63,704 nucleotides of DNA. Origin: Paracoccaceae bacterium (GTDB lineage: Bacteria > Pseudomonadota > Alphaproteobacteria > Rhodobacterales > Rhodobacteraceae). Positions within the stretch are counted from its first letter, which is position 1; each line of letters starts with the position of its first letter. The stretch covers positions 1 through 63,704 of the forward strand of contig JANSXZ010000021.1 of assembly GCA_024742705.1 (NCBI GenBank), in the 5' to 3' direction. Positions 27,241-36,231 of the stretch are shown here, one piece after another. The notes under the pieces were generated by a model that searched no databases, was not told the origin of the DNA, and saw only the letters and a list, made by a program, of their open reading frames with translations. The position numbers and the translations under genes are program-made.

Positions 27241-27726
27241 ATGTCACAGCTTCTGATCGTGTTCCATTCGCGCACCGGCGGCAGCCGCCAGATGGCCTGG
27301 GCCGCGGCCCGCGCAGCCGCCGCCGAAACCGCCTGCCTGCTGAAACCCGCCGAAACCGCCATGCCCGACGATCTGCTGGCCGCGTCCGGCTATATCTTCT
27401 GCAGTCCCGAAAACCTGGCCGCGCTTTCCGGGGCGATGAAGGAATTCTTCGATCGCTGCTACTATCCGCTGCTGGGCCGGATCGAAGGCCGGGCCTACGC
27501 CCAGATGATCTGCGCCGGCTCCGATGGCCAGAACGCCGCGCGACAGCTCGCGCGAATCGCCACGGGCTGGCGCCTGCGCGAGGTCCAGCCGCCGCTGATC
27601 GTCTGCACCGACGCCCAGACACCCGCCCGGATCGCGGCCGCGAAAACCATCTCCGGCGTCGATCGCGCGCGCTGCGCCGATCTGGGCGCCGCGCTCGGCG
27701 CCGGCCTGGCCATGGGCGCATTCTGA
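27241..27726 (+). CDS. Flavodoxin-like/NAD(P)H-dependent oxidoreductase family protein
   Basis: A 161-residue flavodoxin-fold protein. The phosphate-binding loop after the first strand, LIVFHSRTGGSRQMA, and the segment YIFCSPENLAALSGAMKEFF fit FMN-binding NADPH-dependent reductases. It ends 13 bases before the convergent exporter gene. It faces away from the molybdenum hydroxylase, so a functional link is possible but not shown. Confidence 0.8.
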   Translation: MSQLLIVFHSRTGGSRQMAWAAARAAAAETACLLKPAETAMPDDLLAASGYIFCSPENLAALSGAMKEFFDRCYYPLLGRIEGRAYAQMICAGSDGQNAARQLARIATGWRLREVQPPLIVCTDAQTPARIAAAKTISGVDRARCADLGAALGAGLAMGAF

Positions 27727-27739
27727 TCCGACGGCGCGC

Positions 27740-28672
27740 TCAGGCCTTCGGGTCGCTCACCGACCGCGCGCGGGCCCGGTCCAGGCCCAGCTGACGCTCG
27801 CGCCAGATCACCAGGATGTTGCCGGCGACAACCAAAGCCGCACCGCTCAACATCAGCGCGGTGGGAACCTCCGAAAACCAGACATATCCGATCAGAATGG
27901 CAAAGATCATCGACGCATAATCATAGGGCGCCAGCAACGAGGCCGGCGCAAAGCGATAGGACGAGGTCACAAGGATCTGCGCCACACCGCCCAGAACGCC
28001 CGCCAGGATCAGCAGCGCGGCAACCTCGGGCCCCGGGACGACCCACCCTAGCGGCGCGGTCAGCAATGACAGGGCCGAAGCGGTCAACGAAAAATAAAAC
28101 ACGATCGCCGCGGTGTGCTCGGTCTCCACCAGCCGGCGCACCTGGATCTGCACCAGCGACCGCGCCAGCGTCGCCGCCAGGATCAGCAAGGCACCCACCG
28201 TGGCCCCGTCCTGAAGATCGCCCGCCCCCAGCCGTGGCCACAGCATCACGCCAACCCCCATCAGCCCCATGCCCACCGCCGTGATCCGGATCACCCGGAT
28301 CCGCTCGCCCAGGATCACAGCCGCAAGGATCACCGTGAAGATCGGCGTCGCATAGCCGATGGCCGTCGCCTCCGGCAACGGGATCAGCCCCAGCCCCGCA
28401 AAACTCAGCCCCATCCCCGTGGTGCCCAGAATCCCGCGCCAGACATGGCCCAGCGGCGATCGCGCCACCAACCCGTCGCGCAGCGCACCACGCATGGCCA
28501 GCCAGACCAGAATCACCGGAATCGCGAAAAACGACCGGAAGAACACCGCCTGCCCCGGCGGCACCATCTCCGATGTCGCCTTGATCAGCGCGGCCATCAC
28601 GATGAACAGGAAAACCGCGCTCAGCTTCAGACACACCGCCAGAAGCGGCCGGTGCGACGTCGCCGGCGTCAC
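27740..28672 (-). CDS. DMT-superfamily (EamA) transporter
   Basis: With GTG 28672 as start the protein has 310 residues and ten hydrophobic helices in two EamA repeats, the normal size. Repeat-specific segments include GQAVFFRSFFAIPVILVWL and PEATAIGYATPIFTVILAAV. A longer frame reaches 28828 but runs through an intergenic repeat and overlaps nothing conserved, so it is rejected. The Shine-Dalgarno is weak. EamA proteins export metabolites or amino acids; the substrate is unknown. Confidence 0.82.
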   Translation of the reverse strand: MTPATSHRPLLAVCLKLSAVFLFIVMAALIKATSEMVPPGQAVFFRSFFAIPVILVWLAMRGALRDGLVARSPLGHVWRGILGTTGMGLSFAGLGLIPLPEATAIGYATPIFTVILAAVILGERIRVIRITAVGMGLMGVGVMLWPRLGAGDLQDGATVGALLILAATLARSLVQIQVRRLVETEHTAAIVFYFSLTASALSLLTAPLGWVVPGPEVAALLILAGVLGGVAQILVTSSYRFAPASLLAPYDYASMIFAILIGYVWFSEVPTALMLSGAALVVAGNILVIWRERQLGLDRARARSVSDPKA

Positions 28673-28731
28673 CAAGGCCCGCGCCCCCGCTTGCCCCGGC
28701 CGCAACGCGCGACACCCGCCTTCATTGTTCG

Positions 28732-28752
28732 TGAAATACTCCCGCCGGAGGC
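28732..28752 (-). repeat. Interspersed intergenic repeat, copy on minus strand
   Basis: Reading on the minus strand GCCTCCGGCGGGAGTATTTC, between aroC and the EamA gene. The same core, GCCTCCGGCGGGGATATTT, occurs at 49044 on the plus strand. Both sit in short gaps just upstream of a gene. From memory such motifs recur in Rhodobacteraceae intergenic regions. Confidence 0.6.
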
Positions 28753-28790
28753 ATCCGCCCCGGGCCACCCGCGCACCGGCACGACAGGTC

Positions 28791-29894
28791 TCACCCCAGC
28801 CGCCCACCGGCGTCGCCGATCTGGCCACGGTGCAACAGCAGATGATCCAGCAGAACGCAGGCCATCATCGCCTCGCCCACCGGCACCGCTCGGATGCCAA
28901 CGCAGGGGTCGTGCCGGCCGCGGGTCACGATCTCGGTCGCCGCACCCTGGCGCGTGATGGTCTGGCGCGGTTTCAGGATCGATGACGTCGGCTTGACAGC
29001 GAACCGCACGACCACCTCCTGCCCCGTGGAAATACCGCCCAGGATGCCGCCGGCATGGTTCGACGAATAAACCGGCTGACCGTCGTTGCCGAGGAAAATC
29101 TCGTCCGCGTTGGCCTCGCCTGTCAGCCCCGCGGCGGCCATGCCTTCGCCGATCTCCACGCCCTTCACCGCATTGATGCTCATCATCGCCGCCGCCAGAT
29201 CGGTGTCGAGCTTGCCGTAGACCGGCGCGCCCAGCCCCGCCGGCACGCCGCGCGCGACCACCTCGATGACAGCACCGCACGAATTGCCCGATTTGCGCAG
29301 CCCGTCCAGGTACAGCGCCCAATCCGCCGCCGCCACGGCATCGGGCGTCCAGAACGGGTTGCGCGCGATTTCATCGGCGTCAAACCGGTCTCGGTCGATC
29401 TTGTGCGGGCCCATCTGCACCATGTAGCCGCTGATCGAGACCGCCGGCGCCAGCCTGCGCAGCGCCGCCCGCGCCAGACCGCCCGCCGCCACCCGCGCCG
29501 CCGTCTCACGGGCCGAAGACCGTCCGCCGCCGCGGTAGTCACGGATGCCGTATTTCTGGAAATAGGTGATGTCGGCGTGGCCGGGCCGGAACTTGTCCTT
29601 GATGTCGCCGTAGTCCTTGGATCGCTGGTCGGTGTTCTCGATCAACAACTGCACCGGCGTGCCGGTGGTCTGGCCTTCGAACACGCCCGACAGGATGCGC
29701 ACCGCGTCGGGCTCGCGGCGCTGGGTGGTGTATTTGTTCTGGCCGGGCTTGCGCGCGTCCAGCCAGCCTTGCAGCGCCGCCTCGTCGACGGCAACGCCCG
29801 GCGGGCAGCCGTCCACTGTCGCCCCCAGCGCCGGGCCGTGGCTTTCGCCCCAGGTGGTGACACGGAACAGATGGCCAAAGCTGTTGATCGACAT
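28791..29894 (-). CDS. aroC: Chorismate synthase
   Basis: A 367-residue enzyme converting 5-enolpyruvylshikimate-3-phosphate to chorismate with reduced FMN, the last common step of aromatic biosynthesis. Signatures: N-terminal [16 protein letters not shown], the [19 protein letters not shown] region and C-terminal [17 protein letters not shown] 29894 has GGGGAG 7 bases upstream; 18 upstream in-frame residues are not conserved-looking. The TPP-controlled thiBPQ operon diverges from it. Confidence 0.97.
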   Translation of the reverse strand: MSINSFGHLFRVTTWGESHGPALGATVDGCPPGVAVDEAALQGWLDARKPGQNKYTTQRREPDAVRILSGVFEGQTTGTPVQLLIENTDQRSKDYGDIKDKFRPGHADITYFQKYGIRDYRGGGRSSARETAARVAAGGLARAALRRLAPAVSISGYMVQMGPHKIDRDRFDADEIARNPFWTPDAVAAADWALYLDGLRKSGNSCGAVIEVVARGVPAGLGAPVYGKLDTDLAAAMMSINAVKGVEIGEGMAAAGLTGEANADEIFLGNDGQPVYSSNHAGGILGGISTGQEVVVRFAVKPTSSILKPRQTITRQGAATEIVTRGRHDPCVGIRAVPVGEAMMACVLLDHLLLHRGQIGDAGGRLG

Positions 29895-29994
29895 GCGCGC
29901 GCTCCCCGGTGCTGCGCGCGGTTTAGCCGCCCGCGCCACCGCTCTCAAGGGGTTTCGACTTGCACGCCGGCGCGGGCGGGCGTATCACAACCGC

Positions 29995-30077
29995 ACCTCG
30001 GGGGGCCTTTCCGGCTGAGATACGCACATGCGTGGACCCGTTGAACCTGAACCGGTTAGCACCGGCGGAGGGAAGGT
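29995..30077 (+). promoter_or_regulatory. TPP riboswitch (THI element)
   Basis: Contains the conserved core GGCTGAGATACGC and ACCCGTTGAACCTGAACC followed by GGTTAGCACC and GGCGGAGGGAAGG. The closing helix pairs ACCT (29995-29998) with AGGT (30074-30077). It ends 48 bases before the thiB start; TGGAGG (30115-30120) is the thiB ribosome-binding site. Control of thiamine uptake by thiamine pyrophosphate is well established for this element. No clear terminator follows, so translational control is likely. Confidence 0.97.
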
Positions 30078-30125
30078 CTGGACATCCATCCATGCTTTTT
30101 CCGTCGCCGCATTTTGGAGGATGCC

Positions 30126-31103
30126 ATGAAGTATCTTGCGTTTGCAGCGGGCGTTTTGGGCGCCACGGCCATATCGGCCGAAACACCTGAACTCACAGTC
30201 TACACCTACGACAGTTTCGTATCCGACTGGGGCCCCGGCCCCGCGGTCGAGGCCGCTTTCGAACAGACCTGCGGATGCGACCTGCGGTTTGTCGGCGCCG
30301 GCGACGGGGCGGCGCTTCTGGCCCGGCTGCGGCTGGAAGGCGCGCGCACCGAGGCCGATGTGGTGCTGGGCCTCGACACCAACCTGACCGCGGCGGCCCG
30401 CGCCACCGGGCTTTTCGCGCCGCATGGCGTCGCGGCCGATCTGGATGTGCCCGGCGGCTGGAGCGATCCCGACTTCCTGCCCTTCGACTGGGGCTATTTC
30501 GCCTTCGTTCATGGCACCGACATCACCGCGCCGGCCAATTTCCGCGCGCTGGCCGACAGCGATCTGCGGATCATCATCCAGGATCCGCGCTCGTCCACGC
30601 CGGGACTGGGGTTGCTGATGTGGGTCAAGACCGCCTATGGCGACACCGCGCCGGAAATCTGGCAGGGACTGGCCGACAACATCGTCACCGTCACCAAGGG
30701 CTGGTCCGAGGCCTACGGGCTGTTTCTGGAAGGCGAGGCCGACATGGTGCTCAGCTATACCACCTCGCCGGCCTATCACCTGATCGCCGAAGGCGATGAC
30801 ACCAAGGCCGCCGCGCTGTTCGACGAAGGCCACTACATGCAGATCGAGGTGGCCGGCAAGGTCGCCGGAACCGACCGGCCCGAACTGGCCGAGGCATTCC
30901 TGGCCTTCATGATTTCGGATGCCTTCCAGTCGATCATTCCCACGACGAACTGGATGTATCCCGCCGCGACGCCCGAGGCCGGGCTGCCCGAGGGCTTCGA
31001 TACGCTGATCCAGCCGGGCAAGGCGCTGATCGTGGCGCCGCAGGATGCGCCGGCGGTGCGCGACGCGGCGCTGGCCGAATGGCTGACCGCGCTCAGCCGC
31101 TGA
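30126..31103 (+). CDS. thiB: Thiamine ABC transporter substrate-binding protein
   Basis: A 325-residue periplasmic thiamine/TPP-binding protein with a signal peptide (about 1-17). The ThiB-like start of the mature protein TPELTVYTYDSF, and the segments GLDTNLTAAARATGLF, IIIQDPRSSTPGLG and VLSYTTSPAYHL match the family. ATG 30126 lies 5 bases after GGAGG and gives a clean signal peptide, so an in-frame TTG at 30114 is discarded. Led by the TPP riboswitch and overlapping thiP by 25 bases. Confidence 0.95.
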   Translation: MKYLAFAAGVLGATAISAETPELTVYTYDSFVSDWGPGPAVEAAFEQTCGCDLRFVGAGDGAALLARLRLEGARTEADVVLGLDTNLTAAARATGLFAPHGVAADLDVPGGWSDPDFLPFDWGYFAFVHGTDITAPANFRALADSDLRIIIQDPRSSTPGLGLLMWVKTAYGDTAPEIWQGLADNIVTVTKGWSEAYGLFLEGEADMVLSYTTSPAYHLIAEGDDTKAAALFDEGHYMQIEVAGKVAGTDRPELAEAFLAFMISDAFQSIIPTTNWMYPAATPEAGLPEGFDTLIQPGKALIVAPQDAPAVRDAALAEWLTALSR

Positions 31104-32674
31104 TCGCGCGGGCGCCGGGGCGGGCGGCGGCGGGGCTTGTTCTGGCCCTTGTCGCCGCCGCTCTGGCGGCGGTGGTCTGGCGCGCGGAACCGGGGCGCGG
31201 CATGGGACCGTCGGACTGGGCGGCGGTGCGCTTCACAGTGGTGCAGGCGCTCTGGTCGGCGGCGATCAGCGTTGCGCTGGCGGTGCCGCTGGCGCGGGCC
31301 CTCGCGCGGCGCCGCTTTGCCGGGCGCAATGTCCTCGTGTCGCTTCTGGGCGCGCCGTTCATCCTGCCCGCGCTGGTCGCGGTGCTGGGGTTGCTGGCGG
31401 TGTTCGGGCGGGGTGGGTGGATCAGCGCCGCGCTGAACCACGTCGGTCTGGGGCCGCTCGAGATATACGGCTTGCACGGGGTCGTTCTGGCGCATGTGTT
31501 CTTCAACCTGCCGCTGGCCACGCGGCTGCTGCTGCAAGGCTGGCAATCCATACCGGCCGAGCGCTTCCGGCTGGCGGCGCAACTGGGCTTTGCCCCGGCC
31601 GACACCTTCCGCCTGCTGGAACGGCCGATGCTGGCGCGCGCGGTGCCCGGCGCGCTGGCGATCGTCTTTGCCCTGTGCCTGACCAGTTTCGCGGTTGCGC
31701 TGACGCTGGGCGGCGGCCCCCACGCCACCACCGTCGAACTGGCGATCTACCAGGCCTTCCGTTTCGATTTCGATCTGGGGCGCGCGGCGGTTCTGTCGTG
31801 TCTTCAGATCGCCGTGGCCGGTGCGGCCGGTTTCGTCGCGTTGCGGCTGACCGGCACCGAAGGCTTTGGCACCGGTCTCGGCCGCGCGACCCGGCGATGG
31901 GACGCGCCGGGCGGCGCACTGGCGGTGCTGGATGCCGTGGTGATTGCCGGGGCGGTTTCGTTTCTGGCGCTGCCGCTGCTGGCGGTGGTGGCATCTGGCC
32001 TGCCGGGTGTGCCCGGCCTGCCGGCCCAGGTGTGGCGCGCCGCGGCGGTTTCGGTGGGCGTGGCCCTTCTGAGCACGCTGCTGATGCTGGCGCTGGCCTT
32101 GCCGATGGCCTGCACCGCGGCCGCGGCCGTGGCCCGCGCGCCGGGCGGAACCGGCGCAAACACCGGCGGCGGCGCCATCGAACTGGCGGGGTTGCTGGGT
32201 TTGGTCGCATCGCCCCTGGTGATCGGCACGGGGTTGTTCATCTGGCTGAACCCGGTGGTCCGGCCCGCCGATGTGGCGCTTGGGGTGACGGCGCTGGTGA
32301 ATGCGGTGATGGCGCTGCCTTTCGCCCTGCGGATCCTGGTGCCGCGCGCCTGCGAGATCGCCACCGACCACGCGCGGCTGGCGCTGATGCTGAACATGGC
32401 CGGATGGCATTTCCTGCGGCGGGTGATGCTGCCACGGATGCGTCCCCGGATCGGTTTTGCCGCCGGTCTGACAGCGGCTTTGTCGATGGGCGATCTGGGG
32501 GTGGTGACGCTGTTTGCCGATCCCTCGCGCGGTACGCTGCCGCTGGAAATGTACCGCCTGATGGGCGCCTACCGGATGGATGCGGCGGCCGCCGCCGGGC
32601 TGGTGTTGCTGGCGCTGGCTCTGGCGCTGTTCTGGGCACTGGACCGATGGGGGCGCGGCGATGCTGAGGCTTGA
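31079..32674 (+). CDS. thiP: Thiamine ABC transporter permease
   Basis: A 531-residue permease made of two homologous halves, each with about six helices and a binding-protein-dependent transport signature: the first half around GWQSIPAERFRLAAQLGF, the second around ALMLNMAGWHFLRRVMLPRM. This duplicated single-chain form is typical of ThiP. ATG 31079 overlaps the end of thiB by 25 bases, and the thiQ start lies inside its last codons, so the three genes are tightly coupled. Confidence 0.95.
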   Translation: MADRAQPLIARAPGRAAAGLVLALVAAALAAVVWRAEPGRGMGPSDWAAVRFTVVQALWSAAISVALAVPLARALARRRFAGRNVLVSLLGAPFILPALVAVLGLLAVFGRGGWISAALNHVGLGPLEIYGLHGVVLAHVFFNLPLATRLLLQGWQSIPAERFRLAAQLGFAPADTFRLLERPMLARAVPGALAIVFALCLTSFAVALTLGGGPHATTVELAIYQAFRFDFDLGRAAVLSCLQIAVAGAAGFVALRLTGTEGFGTGLGRATRRWDAPGGALAVLDAVVIAGAVSFLALPLLAVVASGLPGVPGLPAQVWRAAAVSVGVALLSTLLMLALALPMACTAAAAVARAPGGTGANTGGGAIELAGLLGLVASPLVIGTGLFIWLNPVVRPADVALGVTALVNAVMALPFALRILVPRACEIATDHARLALMLNMAGWHFLRRVMLPRMRPRIGFAAGLTAALSMGDLGVVTLFADPSRGTLPLEMYRLMGAYRMDAAAAAGLVLLALALALFWALDRWGRGDAEA

Positions 32675-33356
32675 GCGGGCGCGGTTCTGCAATGGCGGCT
32701 TTCTGCTGGATGCCGATCTGACGGTCGAGACCGGGCGCATCGTCGCGCTGATCGGCCCGTCCGGGGCCGGCAAATCCACCCTCGCCGACGGCATCGCGGG
32801 CTTTGTGCCCCTGGTGGCGGGCCGCGTCCTGTGGCACGGGCGCGACATCGGCGCGGCATCGCCCGGCGCGCGGCCGGTGGCGATGGTGTTTCAGGACGGC
32901 AACCTGTTCGGGCACCTCGATGTCGCGGCCAACGTCGGCCTGGGGCTGCGCCCGGATCTGCGCCTCAGCGCCGCCGAGCGCGCCCGGCGCGATGCGGCCA
33001 TCGCCCGCGTGGGTCTGAGCGACATGGCCGCGCGTCGCCCGGCGGCGCTGTCGGGCGGCCAGCAGAGCCGCGCCGCCCTGGCGCGGGTGCTGGTTCAGGA
33101 TCGCGGGCTGATCGTGCTGGACGAACCCTTTGCCGCGCTGGGGCCGGCGTTGCGCGGTGAGATGCTCGACCTGGTGGCCGGGATCGCCGCCGAAACCGGC
33201 GCCACGGTTCTGATGGTCACCCATGCGCCGCAGGACGCCCGGAGGATCGCCGATCAGATCATCCTGGTGACCGGGGGGCGCGCCGAATCTCCGCGCGCCA
33301 CCGCCGATCTTCTGGACGCGCCGCCCGCCGCCTTGCGCGCCTATCTGGGCGACTGA
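32661..33356 (+). CDS. thiQ: Thiamine ABC transporter ATP-binding protein
   Basis: A 231-residue ATPase: Walker A GPSGAGKST, Q-loop VFQDGNLFGHLDV, signature ALSGGQQSRAALAR, Walker B LIVLDEPFAALGP and the switch His in VTHAPQDARR. Overlaps thiP by 14 bases. It converges on ribH with a gap of 5 bases and no obvious terminator between them. Confidence 0.95.
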   Translation: MLRLERARFCNGGFLLDADLTVETGRIVALIGPSGAGKSTLADGIAGFVPLVAGRVLWHGRDIGAASPGARPVAMVFQDGNLFGHLDVAANVGLGLRPDLRLSAAERARRDAAIARVGLSDMAARRPAALSGGQQSRAALARVLVQDRGLIVLDEPFAALGPALRGEMLDLVAGIAAETGATVLMVTHAPQDARRIADQIILVTGGRAESPRATADLLDAPPAALRAYLGD

Positions 33357-33361
33357 CAGGA

Positions 33362-33802
33362 TCAGGCCGCGTGGCGGATCCGCGCGCGCAGCGCGGTGAT
33401 CCGCTGTGCCGCCTGCGCCGCCTCGCGGCCCTTGTCGACGAAATGCGCGGCAAAAATGGCGGTGTGATGATCGGTCGGCTGGTACTGATGCGGCGTCAGC
33501 GATACCGAAAGGACCGGCACGTCAGTCTCCAGCCCGGCCTGCATCAGCCCGCTGACCACAGCGTCGGCCACGAAATCGTGGCGATAGATGCCCCCGTCGA
33601 CAACGAAAGCGGCGCAGACGATGGCTCCGTACTGCCCCGTACGGGCCAGATCGCGCGCCAGCAGCGGCATTTCGAACGCGCCGGGCACATCGAAGACATC
33701 GACATTTTCGCCGGGCACCAGTTCCAGAAAACCGTCGAGCGCGCGGTCGACGATATCGGCGTGCCAGCCGGCCTTGACGAAAGCGTAGCGGGTGAGTGTC
33801 AT
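33362..33802 (-). CDS. ribH: 6,7-dimethyl-8-ribityllumazine synthase, type II (RibH2-like)
   Basis: A 146-residue lumazine synthase joining 5-amino-6-ribitylamino-uracil and dihydroxybutanone phosphate to make the riboflavin precursor. The segments KAGWHADIVDRALDGFLELV, VPGAFEMPLLAR, FVVDGGIYRHDFVADAV and VLSVSLTPHQY resemble the decameric RibH2 of Brucella more than the icosahedral type. It starts at ATG 33802, with AAGGAGAT just upstream, and is led by an FMN riboswitch. No other rib gene adjoins it, so this is probably the second, flavin-regulated copy. Confidence 0.93.
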   Translation of the reverse strand: MTLTRYAFVKAGWHADIVDRALDGFLELVPGENVDVFDVPGAFEMPLLARDLARTGQYGAIVCAAFVVDGGIYRHDFVADAVVSGLMQAGLETDVPVLSVSLTPHQYQPTDHHTAIFAAHFVDKGREAAQAAQRITALRARIRHAA

Positions 33803-33891
33803 ATCGGGATCTCCTTCTAGGTTCAGACACGTCCACCCAAGGCGATCACGAACGTCCGCGCAGCCCCGCGGGCGGGGCGCGCGCGGGCGCA

Positions 33892-34034
33892 CGTTCTCTC
33901 TCATCCGGACTGTGACCGTCGGCTCTGGCTTCGCACCAGATCTGCTGACACCCCGACGAATCGGGACCGCTCGCGGGCTGGCGCGCGGGTGCGCGCATAC
34001 CGCCGGTGGGGAATTCCGCCCCGCCCTGAGAACG
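33892..34034 (-). promoter_or_regulatory. FMN riboswitch (RFN element)
   Basis: Read on the minus strand: 5' CGTTCTCAGGGCGGGG, GAATTCCCCACCGGCGGTA, then GCAGATCTGGTG, AAGCCAGAGCCGACGGT and CAGTCCGGATGAGAGAGAAC, the conserved RFN core. The closing helix pairs CGTTCTC (34028-34034) with GAGAACG (33892-33898). It lies 89 bases upstream of ribH. GC-rich sequence between it and the gene could form the expression platform. Confidence 0.97.
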
Positions 34035-34099
34035 CCGCGACCCTTGCAAATCGCCGCCCCGCGATCAATAGATAAACCGTTCCGCACCGAGGTACCGCG

Positions 34100-34717
34100 A
34101 TGCATCCAAACCCCGCCTTCCACACCCGGACCGACGCGCACAACCTGGCCTTTGCGCGCGATCGTGGATTCGGTGTGCTGGCGGTCGCCGATGGCGACGG
34201 TGCGCCGCATCTGGCGCATGTGCCGTTCCTTCTGGGACCGGACGGCATCGCCCATCTGCACCTTGTGCGGTCCAACCCGATCGCACGGGCGTTGCAGGCA
34301 GGCGAACGGGCTGCGCGCATCGCGGTTTCCGGGCCCGACGGCTATATCTCGCCCGACTGGTACGGCATCGACGATCAGGTGCCCACCTGGAACTACATCG
34401 CCGTGCATCTGACAGGCGACCTTCGGCTTGCGCCCGAATCCGGCCTGAGCGATCTGCTGGACCGTCAGAGCGCGTTCTACGAAAGCCGTCTGGCACCCAA
34501 GCCGCCCTGGACCGCCGACAAGATGAGCCCGGGCACGATGGAACGCATGATGCGCCAGATCGTGCCCTGCACGATGACGGTGCGCGCGGTGGACGGCACC
34601 TGGAAGATGAGCCAGAACAAGCCCGAAGCCGCACGCCATGCCGCCGGCGCCCGGGTCGCCGACGCCGGCATCGGATCCGACACCGCCACCCTTGCCGACT
34701 GGATGCGCGACGCGTAG
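34100..34717 (+). CDS. FMN-binding PaiB family protein
   Basis: A 205-residue protein of the PaiB/FMN-binding split-barrel group: N-terminal MHPNPAFHT, the central SGPDGYISPDWY and PTWNYIAVHLTG, and the C-terminal MSQNKPEAAR. In Bacillus, PaiB is described as a negative regulator, but most relatives are uncharacterised and may be flavin-dependent enzymes. Its start lies 65 bases from the FMN riboswitch of the divergent ribH, so both promoters share that gap. Confidence 0.85.
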   Translation: MHPNPAFHTRTDAHNLAFARDRGFGVLAVADGDGAPHLAHVPFLLGPDGIAHLHLVRSNPIARALQAGERAARIAVSGPDGYISPDWYGIDDQVPTWNYIAVHLTGDLRLAPESGLSDLLDRQSAFYESRLAPKPPWTADKMSPGTMERMMRQIVPCTMTVRAVDGTWKMSQNKPEAARHAAGARVADAGIGSDTATLADWMRDA

Positions 34718-34784
34718 ATGGACAGCCCCCGCGCCCCGCCCTAGGGTGCCGCGACAGCTGTCATTTTCCGAAAGGTTCGACCCG

Positions 34785-35390
34785 ATGAAACTCTATCATG
34801 CCGCCGCTTCGCCCTTCGTGCGCAAGGTCATGGTGCTCTTGCACGAAACCGGCAATCTGGACCGTGTGGAGATCGTGAACACCGTCCTGACGCCGGTGGC
34901 GCCGGCCGCAAACCTGACCGGCAAGAACCCCTTGTCGAAGATCCCCGCGCTGGAACGCGCATCGGGTGCGACGCTGTATGACAGCCGGGTGATCACCGCC
35001 TATCTGGACGATCTGTTCGATGCGGGGCTTTACCCGACCGGAAGCCGGCGCTGGGAAACGCTGACCCTCGAGGCGACGGCCGACGGCATCATGGATGCCG
35101 GCGTTTCCATGATCTACGACATCCGCCTGCGCCCCGAGGACAAGCAGTGGCCCGATTGGGGCGAGGCACAGTGGTCGAAGATCGTGCGCACCGTCGGCGC
35201 GCTGGACGCGCAATGGATGAGCCATCTGTCCGGTCCGCTGGACATGGGCCAGATCGCCATCGGCTGCGCGCTGGGCTATCTCGACTTCCGGCACGACGCG
35301 CGCGGGTGGCGCGACCATGCGCCGGCGCTGGCCGAATGGTTTGCGGCCTTTGGCGAACGCCCGTCGATGCAGGCAACACGCCCGGCGTGA
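34785..35390 (+). CDS. Glutathione S-transferase family protein
   Basis: A 201-residue GST: thioredoxin-like N-terminal domain beginning MKLYHAAASPFVRKVMVLLH, the cis-Pro in KNPLSKIPAL, the glutathione-contacting DSRVITAYLDD, then an all-helical C-terminal domain. ATG 34785 follows AAAGG by 10 bases and begins at the first beta strand. The substrate is not predictable. Confidence 0.88.
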   Translation: MKLYHAAASPFVRKVMVLLHETGNLDRVEIVNTVLTPVAPAANLTGKNPLSKIPALERASGATLYDSRVITAYLDDLFDAGLYPTGSRRWETLTLEATADGIMDAGVSMIYDIRLRPEDKQWPDWGEAQWSKIVRTVGALDAQWMSHLSGPLDMGQIAIGCALGYLDFRHDARGWRDHAPALAEWFAAFGERPSMQATRPA

Positions 35391-35652
35391 TGCAAACCAC
35401 GGCCCGCGCGGCCGATTTGCCCGGACCAAGGGGCATTTCGGGCGCGCGCGGGCAGAAAAAAAACGGCCCGGTCGCATATCTTAACCGCCAGGCAATCATG
35501 TGAGCGCAAGCATCGCTCCTGCGACCTCTTGCGCCACTGTCTTGACTGGACGGGTGAAGGCTGGCCCGCTAGATACCCCGGCAATGACCGCGCGCGCGGT
35601 CCTTTATCGTTCGTGAATCCGGCCGCCAAAGGCCCCGAAATGGAGTAACCTC

Positions 35653-36216
35653 GTGTCGCACGCAGAAGATCACGAAGGCACCCGGAGGGATTTCCTCTAC
35701 TACGCCACCGCAGGCGCAGGTGCCGTCACCGCAGGGGCGGCCATCTGGCCCCTCGTGAACCAGATGAACCCCTCGGCCGACGTTCAGGCGCTCAGCACGA
35801 TCCGCGTCGATGTCAGCGGCATCGAGGTCGGCACCCAGATCACCGTCAAGTTCCTGGGCAAGCCGGTGTTCATCCGCCGCCGCACCGCGGAAGAAATCGA
35901 AATGGCACGCGCCGTGGCCGTCAGCGACCTGCCCGACCAGGGCGCGGAAAATGCCAACCTGCCCACTGGTTCACTTGCCACCGATGAAAACCGCACGCTG
36001 GACGAAAACGGCGAATGGCTGGTGATGATGGGCGTGTGCACGCACCTGGGCTGTGTGCCCCTGGGCGATGGCGCAGGCGACTTCGGCGGGTGGTTCTGCC
36101 CCTGCCACGGCTCGCACTACGATACGGCGGGTCGCATCCGCAAGGGCCCGGCGCCGACGAACCTGCCGATTCCGAATGTAGAATTCGTGGACGAATCCAC
36201 GATCCTTCTGGGTTAA
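35653..36216 (+). CDS. petA: Ubiquinol-cytochrome c reductase Rieske iron-sulfur subunit
   Basis: A 187-residue Rieske protein of the bc1 complex. An N-terminal [20 protein letters not shown] gives a twin-Arg uncleaved membrane anchor. The 2Fe-2S cluster is held by CTHLGC and [12 protein letters not shown] start at 35653, with GGAGT about 9 bases upstream. First gene of petABC, 15 bases before petB. A TTGACT at 35542 with CTAGATA near 35569 may be part of the promoter, but the spacing is not standard. Confidence 0.97.
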   Translation: MSHAEDHEGTRRDFLYYATAGAGAVTAGAAIWPLVNQMNPSADVQALSTIRVDVSGIEVGTQITVKFLGKPVFIRRRTAEEIEMARAVAVSDLPDQGAENANLPTGSLATDENRTLDENGEWLVMMGVCTHLGCVPLGDGAGDFGGWFCPCHGSHYDTAGRIRKGPAPTNLPIPNVEFVDESTILLG

Positions 36217-36231
36217 GGGAGAGAAAAACCA

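Noticed and set aside
28673..28828. N-terminal extension of the EamA transporter
   Set aside because: It overlaps the interspersed intergenic repeat, encodes no membrane or conserved sequence and exceeds the family length.
30833..32848. 671-codon open frame on the minus strand opposite thiP and thiQ
   Set aside because: Arg/Gln/His-rich, low-complexity and antisense to conserved transporter genes; no ribosome-binding site.
35453..35475. Run of eight A beside G/C-rich sequence, a possible terminator on the minus strand
   Set aside because: No stable stem next to the tract, and no minus-strand gene upstream that would need termination.
35542..35575. TTGACT and CTAGATA as the petABC promoter
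   Set aside because: Spacing of 21-22 bases; TGGACG with 17 bases is possible but weak, so no promoter is called.
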